A DNA stretch of 5,657 bases from Chloroflexota bacterium (GTDB lineage Bacteria > Chloroflexota > Anaerolineae > Anaerolineales > UBA4823), in NCBI GenBank assembly GCA_030636125.1, contig DAOVXM010000204.1, forward strand, positions 1 to 5,657. Direction: 5' to 3'. The notes below the pieces were generated by a model that saw only the letters and a program-made list of their open reading frames with translations, was not told the DNA's origin and did not search any database. The first letter of the stretch is position 1. Every line of letters starts with the position of its first letter. A program made the position numbers and the translations under genes. Below are positions 1-5,657 of this stretch, piece by piece.

Positions 1-462
1 CCCGGTGGCATGTATACATTAGGTGAGGAATTCTCGATTCGGGATCGGATTTGGCACCTGATTCTTCCGGTGACGATGGGCATGGTGAGCTGGGTAGCGT
101 GGTACTCCCGATTTTTACGCTCCAGCATGTTGGATGTGATCAACCAGGATTACGTCCGAACGGCACGCGCAAAAGGGCAAGTTGAAAGAAAAGTTCTCTA
201 CAAACACGGATTAAAAAACGCACTTATCCCACTGGTAACCATGTTTGCTTTAGATTTTCCATATATTTTCGCGGGTGCACTATATGTCGAACTCATCTTT
301 TCGTGGCCGGGTATGGGGCGGTTGTACTATGATGCCGCCACAGATCGAGATTACCCTATATTGTTAGCGGTTCTGATAATTGGCGCGGCCATCGTTATGC
401 TCAGCAATTTATTAGCCGACATTGCTTATGGATATTTAGATCCAAGAGTTCGATACGACTAA
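1..462 (+). CDS. dppB: DppB/OppB-type ABC importer permease, C-terminal part (5' end outside window)
   Basis: This is an integral membrane subunit of a peptide/opine/nickel-family ABC importer; with its partner permease it forms the translocation pore in the cytoplasmic membrane. The reading frame is open from base 1 (codons for P-G-G precede the first Met at 10), so the gene continues off the left edge and Met at 10 is internal. The visible 153 codons cover the C-terminal half of the BPD-transp_1 domain. A membrane segment lies around bases 58-105. The cytoplasmic EAA coupling loop is at about 148-234 (DYVRTARAKG, then HGLKNALIPL), which contacts the ATPase Q-loop region. The family motif ELIFSWPGMGRLYYDA follows at about 289-336, then a last membrane helix and the typical ending YLDPRVRYD. 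The DppC-like gene follows after 19 bases. The family call is firm. Dipeptide, oligopeptide, nickel and opine permeases cannot be told apart here, so the symbol denotes family position only. Confidence 0.93.
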   Translation, partial: PGGMYTLGEEFSIRDRIWHLILPVTMGMVSWVAWYSRFLRSSMLDVINQDYVRTARAKGQVERKVLYKHGLKNALIPLVTMFALDFPYIFAGALYVELIFSWPGMGRLYYDAATDRDYPILLAVLIIGAAIVMLSNLLADIAYGYLDPRVRYD

Positions 463-481
463 TCAAGAAAACAACCAGGTT

Positions 482-1423
482 ATGTCCCTCAACGCAAGCA
501 ACGCCGATATCCACATGGAAGAAAGTAAAGGTTTCCGTCCTCCAGAGACGATGACTGCTTTAGCCTGGAAGCGTTTTCGTCGTCATCCAGGTGCGCTGGT
601 TGGCTCAGTCGTTTTATTGATTATTATTCTTAGCATTACTTTCGCGTTTTTGTCGCCATATGACCCGGAAAAATCGGATATTGCCAATCGATACCAAGCG
701 CCTTCACTCGAACACCCTTTTGGAACAGATGGCTTAGGAAGAGATCTTCTGACCCGGGTTCTGTATGGTGGAAGAGTTTCATTGTTTGTTGGCGTGATGG
801 TTATGACTATTACGCTTGTGATTGGCGTCCCAGTTGGGGCTGTGGCCGGTTATTTTGGCGGATGGATAGACAATATCCTCATGCGGATCATCGATGCTGT
901 TCTTTCTTTGCCGTCACTGCTGATCTTGATATTGTTAAGTGCCATCTTACGTAGTACTGAGTTACCTTTCGTTAAAAGCAATAATGTGATGACCATTGCG
1001 GTCGTAATGGGTATCCTATCCTGGCCGACTGTTGCCCGATTAGTACGGGCAATTTTTCTAACCATCCGCGAGACAGAATATGTTATCGCTGCCCAGGCTT
1101 TGGGCGCAACCGATCTGCGAATTATGGTGAGCGAAATCTTACCGAATGGATTTGGACCGATCATCGTTGAAGCCACATTGGAAGTCGGGTATGCGATTAT
1201 GGAAGAATCGGGCCTATCATTTTTGGGGTTTGGCATTATGCCGCCCACCCCAAGTTGGGGCAACCTGCTGAACAGTGCGCAGGGACACTTACTTGAATAT
1301 CCCTGGTTGGCAATCTTTCCCGGTTTGATGATCTTTTTTACCATCATCTCGATCAACTTCATCGGAGATGGATTGCGGGATGCGCTGGATCCATATAAGG
1401 TTTTTGCAAAAATTGAAGAGTAG
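482..1423 (+). CDS. dppC: DppC/OppC-type ABC importer permease
   Basis: Second membrane subunit of the importer, 313 residues, a normal length for DppC/OppC. An N-terminal OppC_N-like cytoplasmic stretch with a KRFRRHPGAL motif (about 30-39) leads into the first membrane helix (about 39-57). Next comes the conserved HPFGTDGLGRDLLTRVLYGG block (79-97), characteristic of this subunit. Further helices fall at about 101-125 and 136-156. The EAA loop lies at 199-221 (EYVIAAQALG, then EILP). The GLSFLGFG and PSWGNLL motifs are at 244-263, and the ending is GDGLRDALDP (296-304). The start at 482 is preceded only by AGGT at 477-480, which is too close for a good ribosome site, so translation may be coupled to the upstream permease. 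Met12 (515) or Met24 (551) are alternative starts but have no better site. The stop TAG is followed at once by TAA TAA. An open frame on the opposite strand (850-1362) is only a shadow of this gene. Confidence 0.95.
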   Translation: MSLNASNADIHMEESKGFRPPETMTALAWKRFRRHPGALVGSVVLLIIILSITFAFLSPYDPEKSDIANRYQAPSLEHPFGTDGLGRDLLTRVLYGGRVSLFVGVMVMTITLVIGVPVGAVAGYFGGWIDNILMRIIDAVLSLPSLLILILLSAILRSTELPFVKSNNVMTIAVVMGILSWPTVARLVRAIFLTIRETEYVIAAQALGATDLRIMVSEILPNGFGPIIVEATLEVGYAIMEESGLSFLGFGIMPPTPSWGNLLNSAQGHLLEYPWLAIFPGLMIFFTIISINFIGDGLRDALDPYKVFAKIEE

Positions 1424-1460
1424 TAATAAAAAGACCTAACTCAAAATAGAGAATCCCTTA

Positions 1461-1466
1461 TGGAGT
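1461..1466 (+). promoter_or_regulatory. Ribosome binding site that sets a TTG start
   Basis: The bases TGGAGT contain GGAG at 1462-1465, seven bases before the TTG at 1473. No ATG start is available nearby: the ATG at 1460 reads ATG GAG TAA and stops at once, and the first in-frame ATG is at codon 56, beyond the Walker A motif. A second in-frame TTG at 1497 has no comparable site. This spacing is the main reason for choosing TTG 1473. Confidence 0.7.
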
Positions 1467-1472
1467 AACCGT

Positions 1473-2501
1473 TTGACGAACAACATTAATCAATCCTTGC
1501 TAGAAGTTACAGGCCTCAAAACCCATTTTTTTACTGAAGACGGAGTCGTCAAGGCCGTAGATGGTATTGATTTTAAAATCAAACAGGGAGAAGTGCTGGG
1601 CCTGGTAGGTGAGTCGGGCTGTGGTAAAAGCGTCACGGCGCTATCCATCATGCAGCTCATCCGCACTCCTGGCCGCATCGTTCAAGGCGAGATAATTTTT
1701 GGATCTTTGGACTTGCGAACGCTTCCAGAGACCGAAATTCAGGACATCCGGGGTAATCGGATCTCGATGATCTTCCAGCAACCCCAAACCAGTTTAAACC
1801 CTGTTTACACGGTCGGGGACCAGTTGGCCGAGGTTTTCCATATCCACCAGGATATCGGTAAAGCGGAAGCCTGGGAGAAATCTGTTGAACTTTTGCGTAT
1901 GGTTGGCATCCCAGATCCGGAGCAGAAAGCCCATGCCTACCCCCACGAAATGTCTGGCGGACAGGCCCAACGGGTAATGATTGCCATGGCGCTTGCAATG
2001 CGTCCTGAGCTCCTGATCGCAGATGAGCCTACTACAGCGCTTGACGTGACCATCCAGGCACAAATTCTTGACTTAATGCGGGATTTGCGTAGCCAGTTGG
2101 ACACGGCTGTGATCCTGATCACTCATGATCTCGGTGTGGTAGCTGAAATTGCCGATTGGGTCGCTGTAATGTACGCCGGCCAGATAGTCGAACAGGCCAG
2201 TGTGACGAATCTCTTTGAACAGCCCCTCCATCCTTATACCCAGGGGCTGATTTCTTCAATCCCAGTTCTTGGGGAGCTCAAAGATCGTTTGAATGTCATT
2301 GAGGGGGTTGTGCCAAATTTGATTGATCTACCCGAGGGCTGCCGTTTTGCCCCTCGCTGCCAGGCACGCATAGAGCATGAATTATCTATCTGCTTAGAAA
2401 AGATACCTGACCTGGAATCAGCGCAACCTGATCACATTGTGCGATGCTGGCTGTACCATAACCACGATGCACACCATGCGTCAATTTCCTTTAATAATTA
2501 G
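1473..2501 (+). CDS. dppD: DppD/OppD-type ABC importer ATPase
   Basis: ATP-hydrolysing subunit on the cytoplasmic face that powers the two permeases, forming a heterodimer with the next gene's product. It has 342 residues, normal for DppD/OppD. Visible motifs in order: Walker A GESGCGKS (46-53); Q-loop [11 protein letters not shown] (100-110, family usual FQDP.TSLNP); ABC signature MSGGQAQR (160-167, where most relatives have LSGG); Walker B LLIADEP with catalytic Glu185; D-loop ALD (189-191); H-loop His218 in ITHDL. All catalytic residues are present. The C-terminal oligopeptide-transporter extension (about 233-326) contains HPYTQGL and four cysteines, C290, C296, C307 and C325, in the spacing seen in relatives where this tail holds an iron-sulfur cluster. 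Translation starts at TTG, supported by GGAG at 1462-1465. A gap of 49 bases separates it from the upstream permease. The ATPase call is secure; substrate is not deducible. Confidence 0.95.
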   Translation: MTNNINQSLLEVTGLKTHFFTEDGVVKAVDGIDFKIKQGEVLGLVGESGCGKSVTALSIMQLIRTPGRIVQGEIIFGSLDLRTLPETEIQDIRGNRISMIFQQPQTSLNPVYTVGDQLAEVFHIHQDIGKAEAWEKSVELLRMVGIPDPEQKAHAYPHEMSGGQAQRVMIAMALAMRPELLIADEPTTALDVTIQAQILDLMRDLRSQLDTAVILITHDLGVVAEIADWVAVMYAGQIVEQASVTNLFEQPLHPYTQGLISSIPVLGELKDRLNVIEGVVPNLIDLPEGCRFAPRCQARIEHELSICLEKIPDLESAQPDHIVRCWLYHNHDAHHASISFNN

Positions 2502-2537
2502 GCGCGCTAACATAATTTCACGAGAATAATTAACAGC

Positions 2538-3545
2538 ATGGCAATAGATAAAACAAACGGAAACAACATGGACTTGGTAAAAGTTCAAGACTTGGTGAAA
2601 TACTTCCCGGTGCGAGGCGGTGTTCTTAGGCGGATCGTTGATTGGGTCCAGGCTGTAGATGGGGTAAGTTTCACCATTCGAGAGGGGGAAACATTAGGAT
2701 TGGTCGGCGAGTCTGGTTGTGGGAAATCTACTATAGGGCGAACGCTGCTCCACTTGATCGAGCCTACCAGTGGTACTGTAGAATTCGACGGCGTTAATGT
2801 GTTTGACCTTAAGAAACAAGAAATGAAGTCCATGCGCCGGGATATGCAGATCATCTTTCAGGACCCATACGCCTCACTAAATCCTCGCAGGCCGATTAGC
2901 GATTCGATCATGGCTGGCCTGAAAATACACAAAATTGGCACATCAAATGAGCGCGCAGAAATGGTAATGGATATGCTCCACCGGGTCGGCCTAGAGGATT
3001 ATCACGCCCACCGCTATCCACACGAATTCTCTGGCGGACAGCGGCAGCGTATTGGTATTGCTAGGGCTATCGTATTGAATCCAAAGTTCATTATCTGCGA
3101 TGAGCCAGTATCGGCATTGGATGTCTCTATCCAGTCCCAGGTGCTCAACCTCCTTCAAGACCTGCAAGAGGAATTTGGGTTGACCTATTTGTTTATCGCC
3201 CATAATCTTTCGGTAGTGGAACATATTTCTGATCGTGTGGCAGTGATGTACCTGGGAAAAATCGTGGAACTCGCTCCCAGGGTAGAGTTGTTCCGTAATC
3301 CTCTTCACCCTTATACGCAGGCACTCATGTCGGCTATCCCGATTCCTAAACCCAACCTTGAACGCGAGCGTATTATATTGCAGGGCGAAGTACCCAGCCC
3401 TCAAAATCCCCCATCAGGGTGCCGATTCCATCCTCGTTGTCCGGTGGCAATAGAGAAATGTTCGAGAATGGATCCCGAATTTATCGATGCTAAAGCTGGT
3501 CATTGGGTAGCCTGTCATCTTGTGGAAAAAAGCGAAAATTACTGA
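2538..3545 (+). CDS. dppF: DppF/OppF-type ABC importer ATPase
   Basis: Second ATPase of the importer, 335 residues, partner of the DppD-like protein. Motifs in order: family start motif [10 protein letters not shown] (19-28); Walker A GESGCGKS (57-64); Q-loop [11 protein letters not shown] (106-116), which is the canonical OppF/DppF form; signature FSGGQRQR (164-171); Walker B FIICDEP with catalytic Glu189; D-loop SALD (192-195); H-loop His222 in IAHNL. The C-terminal extension carries HPYTQAL and cysteines C295, C301, C308 and C326, as in the other ATPase. The start is uncertain. ATG 2538 has only a weak CGAGAA 11 or more bases upstream. ATG 2568 (residue 11) has ACGGAA at a usual distance and would better match where family members begin. 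It lies 36 bases after the DppD-like gene, and the methyltransferase gene begins 12 bases after its stop, so it shares a transcript with both. The gene is complete with no missing catalytic residue. Confidence 0.95.
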   Translation: MAIDKTNGNNMDLVKVQDLVKYFPVRGGVLRRIVDWVQAVDGVSFTIREGETLGLVGESGCGKSTIGRTLLHLIEPTSGTVEFDGVNVFDLKKQEMKSMRRDMQIIFQDPYASLNPRRPISDSIMAGLKIHKIGTSNERAEMVMDMLHRVGLEDYHAHRYPHEFSGGQRQRIGIARAIVLNPKFIICDEPVSALDVSIQSQVLNLLQDLQEEFGLTYLFIAHNLSVVEHISDRVAVMYLGKIVELAPRVELFRNPLHPYTQALMSAIPIPKPNLERERIILQGEVPSPQNPPSGCRFHPRCPVAIEKCSRMDPEFIDAKAGHWVACHLVEKSENY

Positions 3546-3546
3546 C

Positions 3547-3550
3547 GGAG
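3547..3550 (+). promoter_or_regulatory. Ribosome binding site of the first MttB-like gene
   Basis: GGAG lies immediately after the stop codon of the DppF-like gene (TGA 3543-3545) and seven bases before ATG 3558. This is the strongest-looking ribosome site in the window. It ties the methyltransferase translationally and transcriptionally to the importer genes and fixes the start at 3558. Confidence 0.75.
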
Positions 3551-3557
3551 AATTAAT

Positions 3558-5012
3558 ATGTCCGTTGATCGACCGCCGATCGAACCAATCAGGACCAATT
3601 TAAAATTTCAATTCTTGCGCGATGAGCAGCTTGACCAACTCCAGGAAGCCACCCTGCAAATTTTAGAAGATGTCGGAGTCCAATTCCCATCTGAGAAAGC
3701 ACTGGCTATCTTTGCTGGGCATGGTGCTGCCATCGATCACGAATCACAAATTGTTAGACTTCCACAGGACCTAGTTTTTAAGGCCATGGAAAGCGTGCCG
3801 CGTTATTTTCACCTGGGAGCACGCGACCCTGATTTTGATTTGCACCTGGAGGATGGCGTTACCTACTTTACCACCGATGGGTGTGGCGTTGAGACAATAG
3901 ACTTTAATTCAAGGGAGCGGAGACCATCCAAAAAAGCTGATGTAGGGATGATGGCTCATGTGGCTGACTACCTTTCTTCGATTGCCTTTTATTGGCCGAT
4001 GGTCAGCGCTCAGGATCATGGACGGACTGCACCCCTGCATGAACTGGACGCCTCCTGGAACAATACAGTCAAGCACATCCAGAGCGAGACCCTCATGGGC
4101 GAAGTGCCAGCGCGTTATGCAGCAGAAATGGCAACGGTAATTGCCGGGGATAAGGAAGAAATCCGCCGTCGTCCACCGTTTTCCGTGCTGGTCTGCACTA
4201 TCGCCCCGTTGGTCCAGGATAAAGAAGGGATTGAAGGTGCATTGCTGCTGGCCGAGGCGGGCATACCGGTCGGTTTCCTGGCGATGCCAACCTTGGGCAC
4301 TACCGCTCCCTCAACCTTTGCCGGTGCATTAGCCATGGGGGACGCTGAGTGCATCAGTGCCACTGTGCTCATGCAGCTCGCCTATCCTGGTGCAGCGGTC
4401 TTTCATTCCATTATGCATGCCTATGCCGATCCCAGGACAGGCTCATATGTGGGTTATCCACTGGACGCACGTCATCGCTTTGCGGCTGTGGAGATCGCCC
4501 ACCATTGGGGTATGCCCACCTTGGGTGGTGCTTTCGGAACCGATAGCCCGCGCCCTGGAACCTGGCAGTCGGCTGCTGAGATCACACTTGATCCGTTCTG
4601 GATCGGCATGACCGGTGCGGAGATGGTGACCGGGATCGGCCTGGATGATACCTATACCTTGTTATATCCAGAAGCCATCATCCTGGATCACGATATCTAT
4701 CAGAGGGCACGTTATGGGCTTATGGATATCGAGGTTAGCCCGGATACTTTGGCGGTGGATGTGATAAATACGGTGGGACCTGGCGGTCATTTCTTGTCCC
4801 AAAAACATACTCGCAAGTATATGCGTGATGTCATGAAGCGCTCTCTCGCCCAGCATTTAGACGCTGCGGGAAAATACCGTGACCCAGTAGAAGTTGCTCG
4901 CGAAAAGGTTGCCTGGATTCTCGAGAACCACCAGCCAGAGCCGTTGGAGACATCCAAACAAGCTGAATTGACGCGCATCCTGGAAGCGGCGGATCGTGAG
5001 ATGAATCAATAA
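3558..5012 (+). CDS. MttB-superfamily corrinoid methyltransferase, non-pyrrolysine type
   Basis: This 484-residue protein belongs to the trimethylamine methyltransferase (MttB) family, whose usual length is near 480-500. Family members are soluble TIM-barrel enzymes that move a methyl group from a quaternary or tertiary amine to the Co(I) of a partner corrinoid protein. Recognisable features: the N-terminal ATLQILEDVGVQFPS segment (31-45), the TDGCG turn (106-110), the strongly conserved MMAHVADYLSSIAFYWPMVS block (131-150), the central PTLGTTAPSTFAGAL (244-258), and MPTLGGAFGTDS (319-330) followed by PGTWQSAAE (333-341), the stretch likely to correspond to the pyrrolysine region of true MttB. 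There is no in-frame TAG and the gene ends in TAA, so pyrrolysine is not used. Characterised non-pyrrolysine relatives act on glycine betaine (MtgB), proline betaine (MtpB), carnitine (MtcB) and gamma-butyrobetaine (MtyB); which substrate applies here cannot be told. It follows the importer by 12 bases and is followed by a paralogue. The automatic name trimethylamine methyltransferase would be misleading for substrate. Confidence 0.9.
   Translation: MSVDRPPIEPIRTNLKFQFLRDEQLDQLQEATLQILEDVGVQFPSEKALAIFAGHGAAIDHESQIVRLPQDLVFKAMESVPRYFHLGARDPDFDLHLEDGVTYFTTDGCGVETIDFNSRERRPSKKADVGMMAHVADYLSSIAFYWPMVSAQDHGRTAPLHELDASWNNTVKHIQSETLMGEVPARYAAEMATVIAGDKEEIRRRPPFSVLVCTIAPLVQDKEGIEGALLLAEAGIPVGFLAMPTLGTTAPSTFAGALAMGDAECISATVLMQLAYPGAAVFHSIMHAYADPRTGSYVGYPLDARHRFAAVEIAHHWGMPTLGGAFGTDSPRPGTWQSAAEITLDPFWIGMTGAEMVTGIGLDDTYTLLYPEAIILDHDIYQRARYGLMDIEVSPDTLAVDVINTVGPGGHFLSQKHTRKYMRDVMKRSLAQHLDAAGKYRDPVEVAREKVAWILENHQPEPLETSKQAELTRILEAADREMNQ
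3993..4016 (+). repeat. 24-base direct repeat, copy 1 (inside first MttB-like gene)
   Basis: The 24 bases encoding W-P-M-V-S-A-Q-D are identical in the two MttB-like genes (second copy at 5516-5539). The twelve or so codons just before encode the same residues in both genes but mostly differ in the third base. The repeat reflects paralogy, not a mobile or regulatory element. Confidence 0.85.
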
Positions 5013-5092
5013 CCCTTGGGCAACCGGGGAGGTTAGGGAAAACCACCTCCTCCAAGAGAGATTATCAGGTTCTGCTGTGAGGAACAGTTGAT
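5013..5092 (+). other. Intergenic leader between the two MttB-like genes, with possible RNA hairpins
   Basis: This 80-base gap is the longest in the window. A 6-base-pair stem can form between GGAGGT (5028-5033) and ACCTCC (5045-5050), with an 11-base loop; an outer CTTGG (5015-5019) can pair with CCAAG (5052-5056) across an internal loop. No run of T follows, so it does not look like an intrinsic terminator. An mRNA-stability or translation-control element is possible but unproven. Pairings were found by eye, without energy calculation. Confidence 0.35.
5079..5083 (+). promoter_or_regulatory. Ribosome binding site of the second MttB-like gene, in a possible hairpin loop
   Basis: GAGGA lies nine bases before ATG 5093 and supports that start. 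It is flanked by CTGT (5075-5078) and ACAG (5084-5087), which can pair to leave exactly these five bases in the loop. With only four pairs, the hairpin is weak and could be chance. Confidence 0.6.
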
Positions 5093-5657
5093 ATGACGAA
5101 AATAAAGCCAATCTATCCTAAGTTCTCTTTAGAAGTGCTCAGCGCTGATGATCTGGCAGCCATCCGCTCAGCAACGTTGGATATCCTGGAGCAAGTGGGT
5201 GTGCGCTTTCCATCTCAGCGCGCCTTACACCTGTTTAGCGACCATGGTGCCCAGGTCGATATGGAAAGCCAGATCGTTCGCCTGTCACCGGATCTGGTGA
5301 ATGAAGCCTTGCGCCATGCCCCGCGTAACTTTGTGTTGTCAGGACGCGCCGAGGGGACCGAATTAATCCTGGATGGTACCTGTAGTTATTTCTCAACAGA
5401 TGGATGTGGGACGCTGACGGTCGATTTTGAAACAGGAGAACAACGCCCGTCCTGCAAGGATGATGTCGCTAAGATGGCGCATGTGGCGGATTATCTGTCG
5501 TCGATTGCGTTCTACTGGCCGATGGTCAGCGCTCAGGATTATGGGCACACTGCCCCCCTGCACGAAATCGATGCCAGCTTTAACCACACAGTCAAGCATG
5601 TGCAGACGGAGACGGTCGTGGGGGAACAGGCAGCCAGATATGCGGTGCGTATGGCCG
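5093..5657 (+). CDS. Second MttB-superfamily methyltransferase, N-terminal part (3' end outside window)
   Basis: An open frame of 188 codons from ATG 5093 to the right edge, with no stop. Its translation begins MTKIKPIYPKFSLEVLSADD and lines up along its length with the first MttB-like protein. By eye about 60% of residues are identical from ATLDILEQVG onward, with only short offsets at the N-terminus. Shared blocks include ESQIVRL, STDGCG (TTDGCG in the first copy), a run of 22 identical residues beginning MAHVADYLSS (residues 128-149 here, 132-153 in the first copy), TAPLHE and TVKH. It is therefore a tandem paralogue with the same fold and presumably the same kind of reaction, methyl transfer from an amine to a corrinoid protein. 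About 300 residues are missing, including the region where pyrrolysine occurs in true MttB. Its pyrrolysine status cannot be judged here. GAGGA at 5079-5083 supports the start. It may differ from the first copy in substrate, or both may form one pathway for stepwise demethylation. Confidence 0.88.
   Translation, partial: MTKIKPIYPKFSLEVLSADDLAAIRSATLDILEQVGVRFPSQRALHLFSDHGAQVDMESQIVRLSPDLVNEALRHAPRNFVLSGRAEGTELILDGTCSYFSTDGCGTLTVDFETGEQRPSCKDDVAKMAHVADYLSSIAFYWPMVSAQDYGHTAPLHEIDASFNHTVKHVQTETVVGEQAARYAVRMA
5516..5539 (+). repeat. 24-base direct repeat, copy 2 (inside second MttB-like gene)
   Basis: Exact match to 3993-4016, in the same frame and at the equivalent protein position (W-P-M-V-S-A-Q-D). 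The two copies are 1523 bases apart, about the spacing of the two gene starts (1535). Confidence 0.85.

Noticed and set aside
850..1362. 170-codon open frame on the minus strand
   Set aside because: It lies wholly inside the DppC-like gene, which has clear family motifs. The antisense translation shows no recognisable domain and is rich in residues expected from reversed hydrophobic codons.
1421..1423. TAG stop of the DppC-like gene as a possible pyrrolysine codon
   Set aside because: It is followed immediately by TAA TAA, and the protein already has its normal family C-terminus.
1424..1472. Gap between the DppC-like and DppD-like genes as a promoter region
   Set aside because: It is AT-rich, but I see no convincing -35/-10 pair and no dyad symmetry; the operon reading is simpler.
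2991..3404. 137-codon open frame on the minus strand
   Set aside because: It is fully antisense to the ATPase signature, Walker B and H-loop region of the DppF-like gene, with no domain and no credible ribosome site.
4357..4611. 84-codon plus-strand frame, and neighbouring short frames at 3958-4140, 4141-4332 and 4349-4546
   Set aside because: They are out-of-frame readings inside the MttB-like gene, whose own frame is continuous and conserved in the paralogue.
5015..5056. Hairpin after the first MttB-like gene as an intrinsic terminator
   Set aside because: There is no T-run after the stem and a similar gene with its own ribosome site begins 37 bases later, so read-through is more likely.
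5393..5599. 68-codon open frame on the minus strand
   Set aside because: It is antisense to the most conserved part of the second MttB-like gene and is explained by it.

Overview
This window is one compact, single-strand (+) gene cluster with no RNA genes, mobile elements or CRISPR. The left part (1-3545) encodes four of the usual five components of a peptide/opine/nickel-type (Dpp/Opp) ABC importer: the end of a DppB-like permease, a DppC-like permease, and the two ATPases DppD-like and DppF-like. The right part holds one complete MttB-superfamily (trimethylamine methyltransferase family) gene at 3558-5012 and the first 188 codons of a second, closely related one starting at 5093 and running off the right edge.

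All gaps are short (19, 49, 36, 12 and 80 bases), and no intrinsic terminator is visible between the genes. The simplest reading is one transcription unit. The substrate-binding protein that such importers need is not in view and is probably upstream of base 1, as the promoter must be. The corrinoid protein that MttB-type enzymes need as methyl acceptor is also not in view and may lie downstream.

Taken together, the locus looks like an uptake-plus-demethylation module. The importer would bring in a small, probably N-methylated compound (a betaine or methylated peptide/amine). The MttB-like proteins would move a methyl group from it to the cobalt of a corrinoid protein, feeding the tetrahydrofolate one-carbon pool. 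This coupling is inferred from gene order; nothing in the sequence fixes the substrate. The complete MttB homologue has no in-frame UAG, so it is a non-pyrrolysine member, the group that includes MtgB (glycine betaine), MtpB (proline betaine), MtcB (carnitine) and MtyB (gamma-butyrobetaine).

The organism is a bacterium of moderate GC content that uses Shine-Dalgarno sites and at least one TTG start. Tandem non-pyrrolysine MttB genes next to peptide-type ABC transporters would fit an environmental lineage such as Chloroflexota (Anaerolineae-like) or another anaerobe or marine bacterium. This placement is a weak guess, because the window has no phylogenetic marker.
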